Source: Favolaschia claudopus (lineage: Eukaryota; Basidiomycota; Agaricomycetes; Agaricales; Mycenaceae). From it: DNA of 64,000 nt. This document shows, piece after piece, positions 21,446 through 32,839 of the stretch (position 1 is the first letter of the stretch; each line of letters starts with the position of its first letter). The translations under genes were made by a program, and so were the position numbers. The stretch covers positions 2,914,001 through 2,978,000 of the forward strand of contig JAWWNJ010000007.1 of assembly GCA_037176885.1 (NCBI GenBank), read 5' to 3'. The notes under the pieces are model-generated. The model was not told where the DNA came from and searched no databases. It saw nothing but the letters and a program-made list of their open reading frames with translations.

Positions 21446-21520
21446 AGGTACCGGCATATTTTTGCAAAAGACGTTTGGGTTGCCCAAGTACATTTTGCAA
21501 AAACGCCACCAAATGGGGTG
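21446..21520 (-). repeat. Right terminal inverted repeat, inner KDZ element
   Basis: Reverse-complement partner of 9222-9295. The core TTTTGCAAAAGACGTTTGGG is at about 21460-21479. The target duplication CTCCTCCCA follows. Confidence 0.85.
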
Positions 21521-23462
21521 CTCCTCCCACTCATTCACTTGTTCTGGGCGTGCCTCCTTCAACCCCCGCGTGAAGGCGTCAAACGCCGCTTTGTGCTGAA
21601 TTCCTTCCTTGATGGCTACCGCCAGCCGCCGCAATAACACACGCGCTAAATCCGTCGCATATTAACTCAAAGCACCAGACATTTGAGAAATTGACTGCGA
21701 CTCACGCAGCGCCAAAACCCTCGCATAATTCTGCGCTCCGAAGATGTCCTCCAAGGTAATTTGACGACTCGCCGACGACATGAGTCGCGTCGATTTGGCG
21801 GCGCCGTTGGAAAGGGACCAGTTCTCCTCGATACCTTCCCCGTGCGATCTCCCCGCCCCCTTCATCCAATGAAATGAGTATGGTGAGTGGCACTTGCGTT
21901 TGTGGGCAGGTAAGTGGAAATATGGTATTTTCCACCATACGTCGTCCTCGCCCAGCTGCAAATGTAGTCTCTCCGGCAGCCCCTGCATGCGCTGCCAAAA
22001 CTTCACGGAGTATTGACAAGCGATGTCGTACGATACTATCAAGAGCAATAAAGCAAATGACACTACCGCCGACAGAAGTACATAATCGACATTACATTGC
22101 CTGCCGTTTCATGTCAATACCGCGCTCAATGTTCTTCAGAAAGAAAGTAAAAACACACCGCTCGCCGACCTGCAGATCCCCCAATCCGTTCGGTCGCCAC
22201 ATATTATGCCTTCCGCAGATGACTCCTACGACCCCCGTCGCTCGCAACCCCTTAGTGCGCTTGGAATTCGCCTGGAACATAGCTTGAAAGCCTGAGCAGT
22301 TCGAGAGTTCTTCCTCGTTCGCGTGTTTTGCAACATGAGTGTTGTAACCGTCTTCCCCGTGTCGCTTGCAGAAGTATCCCCAGCCGTCGCCCATTAAGGG
22401 ATCCGCCGCTTCCGAAGAAACATCGTGGTTTGACAGCCGGAAATTCGCGTCGACCGCGAGAAACATGCAATAGAGATATCTGTAAACTTGTATGAGACCA
22501 ATTTCACGAACACCCAGAGAAAGTGAAACCCACCGAAAGAAAGGATCAATATTTTCCCAGCCCTCTGGCAGGTTCCACCCTGGCTGAGGGCATGCTCTAC
22601 ATTGCAACGCGAGCTCGCCCTGACCCGTCGCGAAGACGCCGCCCTCATGATGCCCCCGCTTCGCCCGCTTGTGCCGTTTGACCTCGCGCCACTGCCGCAC
22701 AACATACATGAACAGTCGGCGTCTATCCTACAAACAGAAAACAAGTTAATCATCAATTAGAACGTAGAACGACGAGTTGACTCACCGGCGGCGGATCCAA
22801 CCCGTCGTTGTTAGTAAATAGCTCCAGCCCGCGCAAGAAATCATACGCAGACAACTTCCCCATACAGTTGAGCAACTGGAACAACCGCAGCGCGCCGAAG
22901 GTAACGCACGTATTGGGCAGATGTACCGTCGCCGGCCACCAACAGGCCCTCAATAACTGAACTCTTCTCTCTATCTTCTCGCCCGTCGCCCTCGTCCGAC
23001 ACCCGCAGAACCGCACGGAAAGCTCGTGGACCCCGGACAAGTCGTATAACACAAAGTCGTGTGCCGCCGACTCTCCGTACGGACACACAACACCCGGCGG
23101 GTGCCCGAGCTGCACCACAAGTCCAAGCTGTTGCAGCCACGACCGCTTGCGAACGAAATGCGTGCCGTCCCATTTCTTATAAACACCTTAGCACACTCTT
23201 GCGCATAACCAGAATAAAAAGAAGCACGCACCTCCACGAAATGCGTTGGATGTAGCTTGTGCATCTCGACAATGCATTGCGAGCAGTAGAGCTGCTCGCC
23301 AAAGCATGCCTGATCCACGCACCGCCATTCGGGCGCTCCGTCGCACCCGACGTGACGACCGTGACAAGACGCGTCGACGCGATCACCTGACCCCCTCCTT
23401 CCACCACAACAACTTGTTGAACAACCCTCCGGTTTTCGGTAGCACCCGATTATGTTTCCCAA
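21521..23462 (-). pseudogene. KDZ transposase, N-terminal and catalytic part (outer element)
   Basis: Spliced minus-strand exons. In order: CxC2 cysteine cluster (CHGRHVGCDGAPEWRC, YCSQCIVEMHKLHPTHFVEV); GLVVQLGHPPGVVCP; FVLYDLSGVHELSVRFCGC; RACWWPATVHLPNTCVTF. Catalytic core: VDANFRLSN (first Asp at about 22450), VSYDIACQYSVKFW (Asp at about 22026) and GEGIEENW (Glu at about 21838), the three acidic positions of the KDZ RNase H-like fold. It is cut at the Trp-Glu-Glu codons by the inner element and resumes at 9221. Introns are about 55 nt. The N-terminal region before the cysteine cluster is short compared with the inner copy, so the start is unclear. Before the inner insertion this gene may have been functional. 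Confidence 0.85.
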
Positions 23463-23678
23463 AGTCCTGCGTTTTCATTTTTTGATTTCCTTCCAAGCAA
23501 ATACCAGAGCAAACTCGCATGACATTGACTCAATCGCGTACAAAAAACAACTCAAAGTAAACAAAGGGTAAACTGCGCGACGGTGCCGCAGACGAAGCCA
23601 CGCGCAGAGAAATCTTGACGCGAGAGCTGCATGAAGGGCGGCTCTCACACGCTGGCGCGGCGACGCGCTTTCTCCTCC

Positions 23679-24249
23679 TCAGTGCGGCGCACCGGACGGG
23701 TTCTGGCGGACGAAAACAAGTCCAGTGTCGTCTGGAGACGCGGAGGCGGAACGATGTTGGTGTAGGGAGCATAATGGCGAGCGATCCCCGCCAGCCTGGG
23801 GCGGTACGCCGGGCGGGAGCTCTGGGTACTTCGACTTGACGACAGGACGGGGCGGTCGACCATATGGAAGCATGCGCGCAGTCTTCCTCGCCGCACGGTT
23901 GGACGTGCTCGCCGCCGCATTCTGTTCGGCGTCCATGTTGCGGAGGGCGGTGAGGACGCGGGATGAGCGCACATTGGGGGGAGAGCCGGGGGGAGAACCA
24001 GCAATCGTTTTCATCCCTGTCCCTGACGACGCTGTCAGCACGCATCAAAAACGACCACATTGCACAACGCACCGTTCGCGTGGCTCAAAACGAGCTCCCC
24101 GCGATCGTCCAGAATCCAAGGATTCTTCACTGAAGAGCCCTCGAACTCGGTCATAGAGGCGCGCTCTGCACAATCGGTCTGAGTAAAGAAAGAGAGAGAA
24201 ACGACGGGGAGATCTTACCGAAAACGTTTTCTTTCTTCGCCGAGGTCAT
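23679..24249 (-). CDS. Small Pro/Ser-rich protein (outer element), unknown function
   Basis: Start ATG at 24249 (MTSAKKENVF), spliced to exon 2 with FEGSSVKNPWILDDRGELVL, and again to a last exon with NMDAEQNAAASTSNRAARKT and a Pro-rich tail ending about 23679. GT-AG introns fit at about 24219-24175 and 24077-24035. About 165 residues, no known domain. It lies between the transposase and cassette gene A, the position held by TET/JBP in the inner element, but shows none of the dioxygenase motifs. Confidence 0.5.
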
Positions 24250-24352
24250 GGGGGAAGAGAACAAGATGTGTTACGCCTAGTCACACTGTCTTTCGGTATC
24301 ACATGCCAACAAACCTCTTTCAGCCTCTTTCCCCTCGCCCGCACTTTCCGCG

Positions 24353-26227
24353 ATGCCAGCCGACTTCGAGACGGGCGAGCGATACATCCGCCAAATGCAC
24401 GCTGGACAGCGTCATGACGTGTTTGCCCCTGCATCCTATGATCTCCATCCAAACGCTCGCCGTCGCGCCGTCATCGAGGCCGAGATGTCTGAAGGAATAG
24501 CATACGCACAGTACTTTAAGTGCGTAGCCTCTTTCCCATCTTTCCCAACGAAAGCGGACGAAAATCTGATCCCAATGCCAGACGCGAGCAGCCCACGTCG
24601 ACCGCCGCGGCTGCGAGATTGATTCGCTACTACCGCCGCCACATTCAATTAATGATTTTGTTGAGGACTTTGGCTTAACCTACCGAAGTCGCTGTGTATC
24701 TCTTCGATATTTCTTCGATTTATTACTTCTGTCCCAAACCTCCGCGCTCGATTATTCCCGCGTCGTGCTTCCAACCGGCCGATGTGATTTTGGGTGAAGA
24801 TTGGGCTGAGATTGTCCGAAACAACAATGAGATTTGTGAATTGTGAGCTGCAAACATACTCACCCCCTCGTAAATTCAGTCCACGACACATTAAAGGTGT
24901 AGTTGGCGTATTTGAAGCGAACGAAGGGATTTCGGGGATTGTTTTGATGTGTTTATATCATAACGACGACGGGATTTGTGCAGTCTGCGGTGGAGTTTAT
25001 AGTATCATTGGACTGAGCGAGGGCTTGAGATACTCACGATGCAGTATTGATTCGCTTGTGCAGTCGCCAGAAGCTCCTTTACAGCCTAAGGACAGACATT
25101 TGTCAAACAGGGCTATGTCAGATGGGAGGGCGTCGTTTTTGTAGACGATTTGCGGAAGTTCTGCGCAAACTGGTGGCCTGGGGGTGCAAGGAAAGCTAGA
25201 CGAGAGCTTCCTGCATCATTCCCTAGCAAAAAATCGCTCATCATTTGAGGGAGGAGCCGAGGAGGCGTTATTCAAAATAGAGTGGCGCACTCACCGGTTA
25301 GTTTCCGATTCTGAAATCTCTTCCTCTTCTCGTCAAACGTCCCGTGGAGACCCTCCATATGAAGTACTAGCTTTGTATAGTCTACTAGTTCTTGCTGACT
25401 CGAAATGGCAGGCAATTTCGCGATGAGATGTTGAAGCTGCGTCGACAGTCGAGGAGTTCTACGAGAGGATAGAGCGTCCATTGGTGAAACTGGGGATGAA
25501 ATTTGACATGATGTTTTTTCGACTCAGAATGCTCGAAAGGAGTTGTGAGATCATATCGCGAACAGTCGAACCCTCGCTGAGGTGAGTAGGACGCCAGAAA
25601 AGAGGAAGAAAGGGACACCGAAATGACACAACGTAAGGTGATTAGGCCGAAAGAGGCAGTTTGAGATAGACGCCTAAACCGATAAGAGCAAGCGCCCAAC
25701 TGATTTGCCTTTTGTGGCCACGGTCTAGAAGGGCCGATGGTCGGCCGACCAATCAGTCAAGTCCTCTTATGCCCGCGTCTGCCATCGAGCGCTGCGTCGA
25801 TGACGAGCATCGTCGGGACCCGCCGCCTCATCTCTTATTTAAGATATCGGCGCCGGTATGTGTTATCCAATTGGAGATTGTATCATTCTTAGGGAATCCC
25901 GAAGCAATGCTGAGGAGAGGCGTCGAAAAAACCGGGAGAGGATGGCAGAGTCACGAAAACAGCAGAGCGATGAGCAGCGGCGTAGACATCGCGAGGCGCA
26001 AAGTCGGTATCGAGAACGGTGGGTTTTGGTCTCGCATGCTGTTGCACTGATTTAGAGTGATTTCCAGATTCAGGGAGACCATCGCGCATCGAGCGAGGCT
26101 CGCGAATATCAGAAAAAATGCATTGAAGGGTCGGGCGACGAAATTGCGCCCCAAAGCGCGTCAGTATTGGTCTGACCCCGAGTTGCAGAGCTCCGAGGAG
26201 GAGGAGGATGAAGATTGCGATTGGTAG
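24353..26227 (+). CDS. Cassette gene A (outer element): basic protein, exon structure uncertain
   Basis: A first exon at 24353-24522 encodes ETGERYIRQMHAGQRHDVFA and RRRAVIEAEMSEG, ending at a GT donor. The last two exons are clear: about 25895-26017 (NAEERRRKNRERMAESRKQQ, then QRRRHREAQSRYRER) and about 26068-26227, ending in an acidic tail. Exon-like pieces also exist at about 24830 and 25184-25292 (EWRTHR before a donor; the same ACTCACCGGTTAGT motif recurs at 49.7 kb). I cannot connect these confidently, and this stretch may contain two genes or a decayed one. The basic C terminus resembles the A genes at 15096 and 50244. Confidence 0.5.
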
Positions 26228-26266
26228 TAGCCGAGAGTACATTCTGAATTGAAATAAAATGCACTC

Positions 26267-27079
26267 CTAGCAGCATTCTGGAGTGGGATACTTGTCCAGA
26301 TACGCCTCCAACGCAATCCTAGCGTTCCGCTGGACTGCCTTCGTCACTTCGGCAGCCTTGGCTGCCCGCAGCGCCGCTGCCGCTGCCTCTGCCGCCCGCT
26401 TGGCTGCCTTGCGCTGCCGCTGGCGCTTCTTCTTGCCCCGACTCTTCGGGACACGCGCAATTCCGTCCCAGTCCAAATTCCGCCAAGTTATCCACCCATA
26501 CGACGTGAGCGAGCGGCAGCGGCGCCAATCCCCCCCGCCATCTGGAGCTTCCTCGTAGCTCCATCCTCCCCCGCCGCCCCATACTGCCCCTCCCCATCCG
26601 CCGTCCCAGGTTGAGCTCACCCCCCATCCTTCGCCGTCCGACCCGTCTCCTTCGCCGTCCGACCCGTCTCCCGCTCCCCATCCTCCTCCTCCTGCACTGG
26701 AGGATTCCCAGTCCTCAAGAGTTGGACGGGGAATGACGGGCTTCGCCGCTGTGCCGCGCAACCAACACTCAAAGATGTAGGGCTCGGCAATTGCGGTGCG
26801 ACGCACTGCGATGGCCTTTGAGCATGCTAATGGGCGGGAATGCGATGAGTGATATGAGTGGACGCCGAATGACATTGTACTCACCGTATCCGCCCTCTCT
26901 GAAAACCCAGAGAGCCCGGTAATCAGCCCAAAGAGTGACGCCTGGCCGTTTGCGCGCGAATCGATGATGAATCGCGTAGAGTTCACTGTCGCAGTCCGAT
27001 GCTGCGAGGACGGTGAGTGTTGAACCATACGGTGTGTGCAGCGCCAGAACTCACAATGGAGGGGGAGCATGAAAGGCAT
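26267..27079 (-). CDS. Cassette gene B (outer element), minus strand, unknown function
   Basis: The last exon is clear: about 26827-26267, with CWLRGTAAKPVIPRPTLEDW, a Gly/Trp/Asp repeat region (GDGSDGEGDGSDGEG, GGWGG), SYGWITWRNLDWDG and an Ala/Arg helix ending in CC. GT-AG introns are likely at about 26884-26828 and 27054-27003, with an upstream exon read in another frame (YAIHHRFARKRPG, DYRALWVF). The start is uncertain, perhaps at 27079. No known domain. It is transcribed head to head with gene C. Confidence 0.55.
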   Translation of the reverse strand: MPFMLPLHCEFWRCTHRMVQHSPSSQHRTATVNSTRFIIDSRANGQASLFGLITGLSGFSERADTVSTMSFGVHSYHSSHSRPLACSKAIAVRRTAIAEPYIFECWLRGTAAKPVIPRPTLEDWESSSAGGGGWGAGDGSDGEGDGSDGEGWGVSSTWDGGWGGAVWGGGGGWSYEEAPDGGGDWRRCRSLTSYGWITWRNLDWDGIARVPKSRGKKKRQRQRKAAKRAAEAAAAALRAAKAAEVTKAVQRNARIALEAYLDKYPTPECC

Positions 27080-27149
27080 GGTGGAATGGGGGGACGAGGT
27101 GAGACGGCGAGGCGTGGGAAACTAAGAAGATCTTGTCTTGCACACCATC

Positions 27150-28024
27150 ATGGCGACTGCGTCCACACTCGTCAAGACCAACATGGCCCCCGGGGAGTGC
27201 ATTCGCGACGTCCGCGGTGGAGGTCGTGATCCCAACTTCTACTGTCTTCCTCCCTCTTTCTTCAAAGAGGATGGGAAGCGTCGCCTCAAAGCGAAGCATC
27301 GCTTTTATCTGGTAACGCAGGGGCATCGAGTGGGGGTGTACGACGAATGGTGAGTGTAGCCAGCTGCTGCTGGTGCTAAGATCCATAAATCTCATGAAAC
27401 TTTAGGCTGCTTGCGAAAGCTAGTATCTCAGGTTATCCAGACGCCAGCTACCGTGGATGTGACTCCATCGAGGAGTGCGTCGAAGCCTGGCAAGCACTGT
27501 GCCCATTGGGGGTCCATCCCCACCCCGTTGATCCTCACGCGGGAGTGCCCATCGATGGCTCCGCGAGTGAAGTCCTTCCTGCCGCCGCCCCGAAAGTCGC
27601 CCGACCTGCGTCTCAGCGTCGGGCAGTGAAGGAAGAAGGCACGTCCGCTCGGTGCGCAGGAGTCATATCCTTTTGCCCTGACATTCAAACTGATCTGGGA
27701 CGTCTGACAGAACTAAGGCGCGGGGGGCAGGCTCTGCCCCGCCTAGCCCCGAGAAACGCGCGCGCAGCGGCGGCAAGGGTCCGCTGATGAATTTCGCGAT
27801 CCGCGGGGACGGGGTCGTTTCAAGCAGCGCGTGAGTGGTGCTTCGTCCACGGTAAACGTGCTCTGACGAATGACTGCATTTGCTCTAGCGCACGCTCGCA
27901 CCAGCGTTATCGGGAGTTGCAGAGCGCTGGCGAGGAACCGGATCTCTTGATCACGCGGGACCTGCTTGAAGCTTCTTTCTTCGCGGTGGAGGACGACGAC
28001 GACGAGTCGTCAGTGTCCGCCTAG
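27150..28024 (+). CDS. Cassette gene C (outer element): RNase H1 N-terminal-like domain protein
   Basis: Start ATG 27150; first intron at about 27351-27403. Exon 1 ends in KHRFYLVTQGHRVGVYDEW and exon 2 continues LLAKASISGYPDASYRGC and IEECVEAWQALC. Together these show the RNase H1 N-terminal (viroplasmin-like) pattern: Y.V..G..VGVY..W, SGYP.A.Y..C, and a terminal EA(W) helix. After a linker, later exons give MNFAIRGDGVVSSS and RYRELQSAGEEPDLLITRDL with an acidic end at 28024. No RNase H catalytic motif. The paralogue at 51395 keeps the same blocks. Confidence 0.72.
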
Positions 28025-28316
28025 CTTCGCGGTGGATAGCGACGATGATGTCGGTGGTCCTGTTGCGAGAACGGACTTCGTGTGATTTTGCGTATTCTTT
28101 GTTGGACGGAAGTTGTTTTGTGTTTTCTTTGATAGAATGAATTTTTTATTTGTGGAAACATGGTTTTTCATTGAGGACGGGAAGTGAGATACACTGTATG
28201 CGAAGGTTTCAGGGAAGTGCGGAGAATTTGTTTACATATGATGGCTGGAAAACACGTGAGCAAAAACCCTGATTTTCGCGAGACCTTGACATACCTTTGG
28301 ATCTTGTCTCAATTCG

Positions 28317-31153
28317 ATGCCTCGCGAGGGAACAGCTGCAAGAAAACGCGCTCGTGAAGGCTTGCCCGACGTCAAGCCCGGTAAACCGGGATGGGTGCGC
28401 GGAACGAAAATCAAGTTTTTTGAGAATCTTATCCCGGCCTTTCTGGCGGCGGCGGAGACGAAAAAGACGAGCGGCTTCTACGATACTGCCGCTCAGGCGT
28501 ACTTGGCCAAATATGGGTACAACACTCCGTGGGATGGGGACTTGGAGGAGGGAGAAGACGTCGCAGATGACGTGGACCCAGACGAGAACTTCGACACTAT
28601 GGACCCCGTGGAGGCGACCTCACGCCGCGCGTATTACAAGGAGTTGCGCGCGAGGATTTCAGTACACTTTAACTCCAAGTGCAGGAATACGAAGCCCAAC
28701 AAGAAGAAGTCATTCAAGCAGCTCTTCGATAAGAAAGAGATGGAGCCCCCAGCTCCCGTCAAACCGCGCGTCCTCGACTTCTACTCCCACCATTTCTACC
28801 ACGAGCGCATCAAGCCGCGCGTGACGACGCGCTGGGCCGCCGTGTCGCGCTTGGAAAACCCTCCAGCTCTCATCACCGTGCGTAATGCGGTGACGAAGGA
28901 GGCGTGGTTGGCTGAGACTGAGGAGTTCCGAGCCGAAGTCATACAGTCGCTGGGGAAGGAGCACGAGGCGGCTTTGGAAGCCTACAAGATCGCGTTGGCC
29001 AATGACACGCCTTCTACGGCGCAGGAATATAATGTGTCAGTGGGTTCTGGAAATTCTTGACATGCAAGCTAAATGATGGTTTTGCAGGGCCTTGAACAAC
29101 GCAGCGTTCTATTTGCAGCCCTTCGCGGACGCAGCGCACGCTCAGTTTGGGATGAACGTTGCGATACTGCTCTGCGGTCCGATTCCGGACTTGGGCGGCC
29201 GTATCGAGATGCGGAGGTGAGCAATGGACTTGATAGATTCGGTACAGGAGCTGACCGCCGTACGCAGCGTGCATGCAGGGTTGTCAAACGACTTGGTGCC
29301 GAGGTCGTGGAACGAATTTGACCGCGGAGGCTTCGACGCAGCCCAGCGTAGCTTCGTGGGATTCACGCGCCATTGTTACAGTAAGAGAATCTCTGATTTT
29401 GAGTGACGAGGGCTGACAGCTATGTGAAACACAGCTGAAGAGGAGTGCCGAAGGCGTGCTGTCAACCCGTCGTCGTCGTCTGGTGCTAGGGAGGGTGTCA
29501 GCAACGAGAACGAGATGGGCGGGGAAGAGAGGAACCCACCCAGCGACTCTCCCGCGCCACCACTTCCACTACCTCCTCCTCCTCCTCGAACTTCTTCCAC
29601 ACCTCCACCTCCGCCACCTCCTCCACCACCACCTCCTCCTCGAGCCTCTCCTACACCTCCACCTCCACCACCTCCTCCGCCTCCGCCGCCTCCTCCTCCT
29701 CGCGCATCTACCGCGTCGCCTCCACCCCCTCCCCCTTCCCTTCTCCTGGATCTTACCAGCGGGGATACTACGCCCGGTTCGCAGCCGCGTAGCGAGGAGG
29801 AGGACATAGATGAACCTCTCTGTCTACTCCGCGACAAAAGCGCGAAGGCGCTGCTGGAAGGCGGAGGTGTTAACACCGATGGAGACATCTTCCGCGGTCT
29901 TAATGGCGGACTGGACGGATTTGGAGATCTTGGATTGAAAGATCTGCTTGGCGGCAGTGCAGGAGACTCGGACGTCTTCGCCGGTATGGACTACACCGGG
30001 CCTAGAATGGGAGATGCCCTGGGGGCGGAGATTACAGCGATGCCGGTTGTAGAGGGTCTTGATTGGTTGGAGGCATTGGGGAGGATGACGAAGGAGGAGT
30101 TAGAGATGGAGAATGCGAGGGCAGATGCTCGTGCGCTCGCGAGAACTGATGGCGCGTCGAACGGGACCATACAGCAGGTGCGACCGACGCCTAAACCAGC
30201 GTGGCGTGGAGCTGGAGGTGGTGCGGCGCCGGAGGAAAGTGGGGAAGCGGGAGAAAAGGCGGGGGGCGATAACGCGGGCACCGGGGGTATTGAAAAGCCA
30301 AACGAGGGGGACGGAGCGACGTGGTTAGAGGAGGAGGACGTCGACAGGTGGCCGGGAGAGCTGAGAGCGGCCTACACGGCATTTAGACGAGGTATACCAT
30401 TCGGGGGGGAAGAATGGCGTACCTGCGTGCAACAATTCATCCGTCTTGAACGGGCATGCGGATTTGTGACGAAGGGCTCGCTCGTAGCTCCCACGGGCGA
30501 CGACAAAGTCCGGCCAGGGGAGATTCCAAGCTTCATGCAAAGCCGGCGCAAGTGGGATAAAAGAGTGTCGTTGACGTCCGCGGCAGGTCCCGCCAAAGAG
30601 GATGGATCGTTTGGTGATCGCTGGTGGAGGTGGTGGAGACGGGGTCAGCCCGACGCCCGGTCAGGTCAAGACGAGACTCTACGCTCACCCGACGTCGTGG
30701 CGTCGAGTGAGTGGGAGGATTTGGCAAAGATGGTGGGAATGAATGGTGTTTTGTTGTACATGGGGGCGTTGTTGTGGTGGGGCGAGGCAGCAGCGGAGAG
30801 CGAGTGCACTGAAGACTTGCTGAAAGACTGGCTGGAGGCGGTTGTGGACGTGAGGAAGGTGTTGGAGAAGGTCGCAAGTGTTGCCGAGTCCAGGTGCGCG
30901 TTATTGCCTTGACGTGTGAAATATCGGCCTTCAGCGCGTATTTAGCAGCAACGTGGCAGCGCATGCCGCGGACATACCTTCAACTCGTCCCAAGCGCAAG
31001 AGGACCGTGTTGGGAGACGAAGAACACGACAAGGAGAACGCGTCCAAGTGAGTCTTCCGTTTAGCTACTTTAGCGAGCGGAGGCAAATCTGAAATGATGC
31101 AATGTCTCCGTTTCAGGAAACCGCGCCGGTCTACGCGAGGCGCTGACGTTTGA
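28317..31153 (+). CDS. Cassette gene D (outer element): conserved KDZ-linked protein with WWxWW domain
   Basis: Spliced plus-strand gene. Exon 1 from 28317 begins MPREGTAARKRAREGLP, then PGWVRGTKIKFFE, YLAKYGYNTPW, and an acidic DVADDVDPDE. Next is a conserved APVKPRVLDFYSHHFYHERI block. After an intron near 29036-29087: NNAAFYLQPFADA, FGMNVAILLCGP and IEMR; then GLSNDLVPRSWNEFDRGGFD. The large exon (about 29434-30893) opens with a very long polyproline tract and ends with the Trp-rich domain (RWWRWWRRGQPDAR, GMNGVLLYMGALLWWGEAAA). Two small basic exons close the gene at 31153. I know this only as a recurrent hypothetical protein of mushroom genomes. No enzyme motif is visible. Confidence 0.78.
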
Positions 31154-31503
31154 CAGCTTGACATCTTACCTCACCCTCACCGTCTGTCGTGCCTTTAAAT
31201 TCTTTATCACTCAATTCCCACCAAGTGCCGGGGGCGCTGTATTTATTGCGGCTCTGTTTTCATCCGCGCGCACATGCCTTATGTCTTATATGCCGAATAT
31301 ATGTATTATGCTTCACTTTTTTTTGAATTGTATGTCACCCCGGCTGGAACGGCATGCGGGAAAGTCCGTGACGCATATGATTTGTGATTTACTGATGATG
31401 CGGCAGGCTTCGGCTGGTTTCTGTGGCAGCCAGCTCACGGCAAATGCTCGGCTGACGGGTTTTGACAGGCTTTGACAGCAGGAACCCAAATGGGGTGTGA
31501 TGG
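31154..31503. other. Spacer between gene D and right terminal repeat, outer element
   Basis: No gene recognised. GGCAGGCTTCGGC and related GGC/GCC tracts occur, and a TTTGACAGGCTTTGACAG direct repeat lies at about 31461-31478. Confidence 0.45.
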
Positions 31504-31616
31504 GGGGTACAATGCATTAAAGGTACACTTTGGCTGGCCTACCCAGATGTACCTTTAAAGCATTGTACCCCTCTATCAGGGCTGGGTACTTTACATTAAA
31601 GGTACCTATATACCTC
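31504..31616 (-). repeat. Right terminal inverted repeat, outer KDZ element
   Basis: Reverse-complement partner of 7412-7523. It contains GTACCTTTAAAGCATTGTAC and a nested palindrome between 31507 and 31568. CTTCTACC (31617-31624) follows as the target duplication. Confidence 0.88.
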
Positions 31617-31624
31617 CTTCTACC
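31617..31624. repeat. Target-site duplication of the 24-kb KDZ element (right)
   Basis: CTTCTACC, identical to 7404-7411. Confidence 0.9.
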
Positions 31625-32839
31625 GGTCGACGACCTTTGTTGTAGGCCTTGGCTTGGCGCTCTTGAGCGAGCGTCACCGCGTCGCGAGCTGCCTCCCTGT
31701 GGAACTTGAGGGCATCCACGAAGTCTTCTCCCTTTTGGCTGGGAAGGAAGGGGCGTGCTACTGGATCACCGGAGGGCGTAATGAGGCCAGCGGCACCTCG
31801 AGGATGGTATCCGAATAGTAGAAGGTTGGGAGAATACCCAGTAGAAGAATGTACATTGGAATTATAAGCAAACGAGATTTCTCCCAGCCACCGGGACCAG
31901 GAGGCGATCTGCAGCGACATACGCGCGCAGCATCTGCTCAATGGTAGCGTTAAGGATTTCTGTCTGCCCGTCGGTCTGAGGGTGATGTGCTGAGGACAAA
32001 GCCATGACACTCCCATATTGCAAGACCACCGAGCGCCAGAAAGCGGTCGACCAACGCTTGTCTCTGTTGGCGATGATGCGCTCGGGCATCCCGAAGACGT
32101 TGACAACGCGGTCCACGAAGAATTTCGCGAATCCTTCCTGCGAGAGGTTGGAATGCGTTGGAATCATGAGGGCAAAGCGAGTAAGTTTGTCGACGATCAC
32201 TAAGATCGCTGTAAATTTCTCTTCCCCAGACGGGGGTAGACCTGTTATGAGATCCAAGGAAACCGTGGCGAACGGGCGGGCTGGTACGTGCGCTGGGCGC
32301 AGCCCTCCCATCTTGCGACGATGGTCCACCTTCTGACAAACGTCACACGAGGTAGCGAATTCCTCCGCGTCCTTGTTCAACGTCGTCCAGAAGAATAGTT
32401 CCCTCAAGCGGTTAACGAATTTGAAGGGACCGGCGTGAGCGCTCTCATGCGGGGACTCGTGGATCCATTTCAGGATGAACCTAACTCGGTTACGAGGAAC
32501 GCACAGTCGGGTTTTCCAATCGGCATCCACGAAGTATAGAAGTCCATCCTTTCCCTTCTGGAAACGAGAAGGGGTGAGGATCTTATCCGGGCTGTGGGCC
32601 TCTTCCACGTATCGCGAGCGGAAGTAGGGGTCCAGCTTGTAGCCCTGAATGAACTTCTTCTTCACTGAAGGCGACACTGAGATGAGTAAATGGGATCTTT
32701 TGTTCCAATCCTCCTCATCCTTATCGGGCTTCACCCCCGCGGGGTAGGTCCAATGATCGCCCTGAGCGAAGGGCAGATCATCCGTCTCGGCGGCGTCTAA
32801 GACGCGCTCAATCGACGGTTCCTCTATGTCCTCAGGCAA
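31625..32839 (-). pseudogene. Gypsy-1 integrase (zinc-binding and catalytic core)
   Basis: The integrase zinc-binding end is visible as FATSCDVCQKVDHRR. The core follows: SLDLITGLPPSG (first Asp), NRDKRW (second Asp), HHPQTDGQTE and the catalytic Glu of TIEQ. A frameshift near 31862-31900 moves the reading to the frame that ends GEISFAYNSNVHSSTGYSPN and KAYNKGRRPVE at the KDZ insertion. The remaining C-terminal domain and chromodomain are at 6946-7411. Integrase inserts the retrotransposon cDNA into chromosomal DNA. Confidence 0.88.

Larger units (their letters stand above)
9222..21520. mobile_element. Inner KDZ-type DNA transposon, 12.3 kb, carrying TET/JBP
   Basis: Inserted in the transposase gene of the outer KDZ element. 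Terminal inverted repeats of about 70 bp share CCCAAACGTCTTTTGCAAAA and CAAAATRTACTTGG. Gene content left to right: D-type gene (-), C-type gene (-), B-type gene (+), A-type gene (-), TET/JBP dioxygenase (-), KDZ transposase (+) with its catalytic core deleted. The gene order mirrors that of the outer element. Because its own transposase is defective, this copy probably needs an enzyme supplied in trans (inference). Confidence 0.88.
7412..31616. mobile_element. Outer KDZ-type DNA transposon, 24.2 kb including nested insert
   Basis: Bounded by terminal inverted repeats of about 110 bp and an 8-bp duplication. Without the inner element (9222-21520) it is about 11.9 kb. It carries, left to right: a minus-strand KDZ transposase split by the inner element, a small minus gene (23679-24249), then cassette genes A (+), B (-), C (+) and D (+). 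The transposase core keeps its three acidic motifs. The boundaries were found by matching the interrupted gypsy-1 integrase frame on both sides, which is stronger evidence than the repeats alone. Confidence 0.88.

Noticed and set aside
23679..24249. Decayed TET/JBP gene at the equivalent position in the outer element
   Set aside because: None of the iron- or 2-oxoglutarate-binding motifs can be found in this gene or in 24.3-25.8 kb.
29376..29888. Gly-rich minus-strand protein
   Set aside because: Antisense shadow of the polyproline tract of gene D, which has splice sites and a conserved paralogue on the plus strand.
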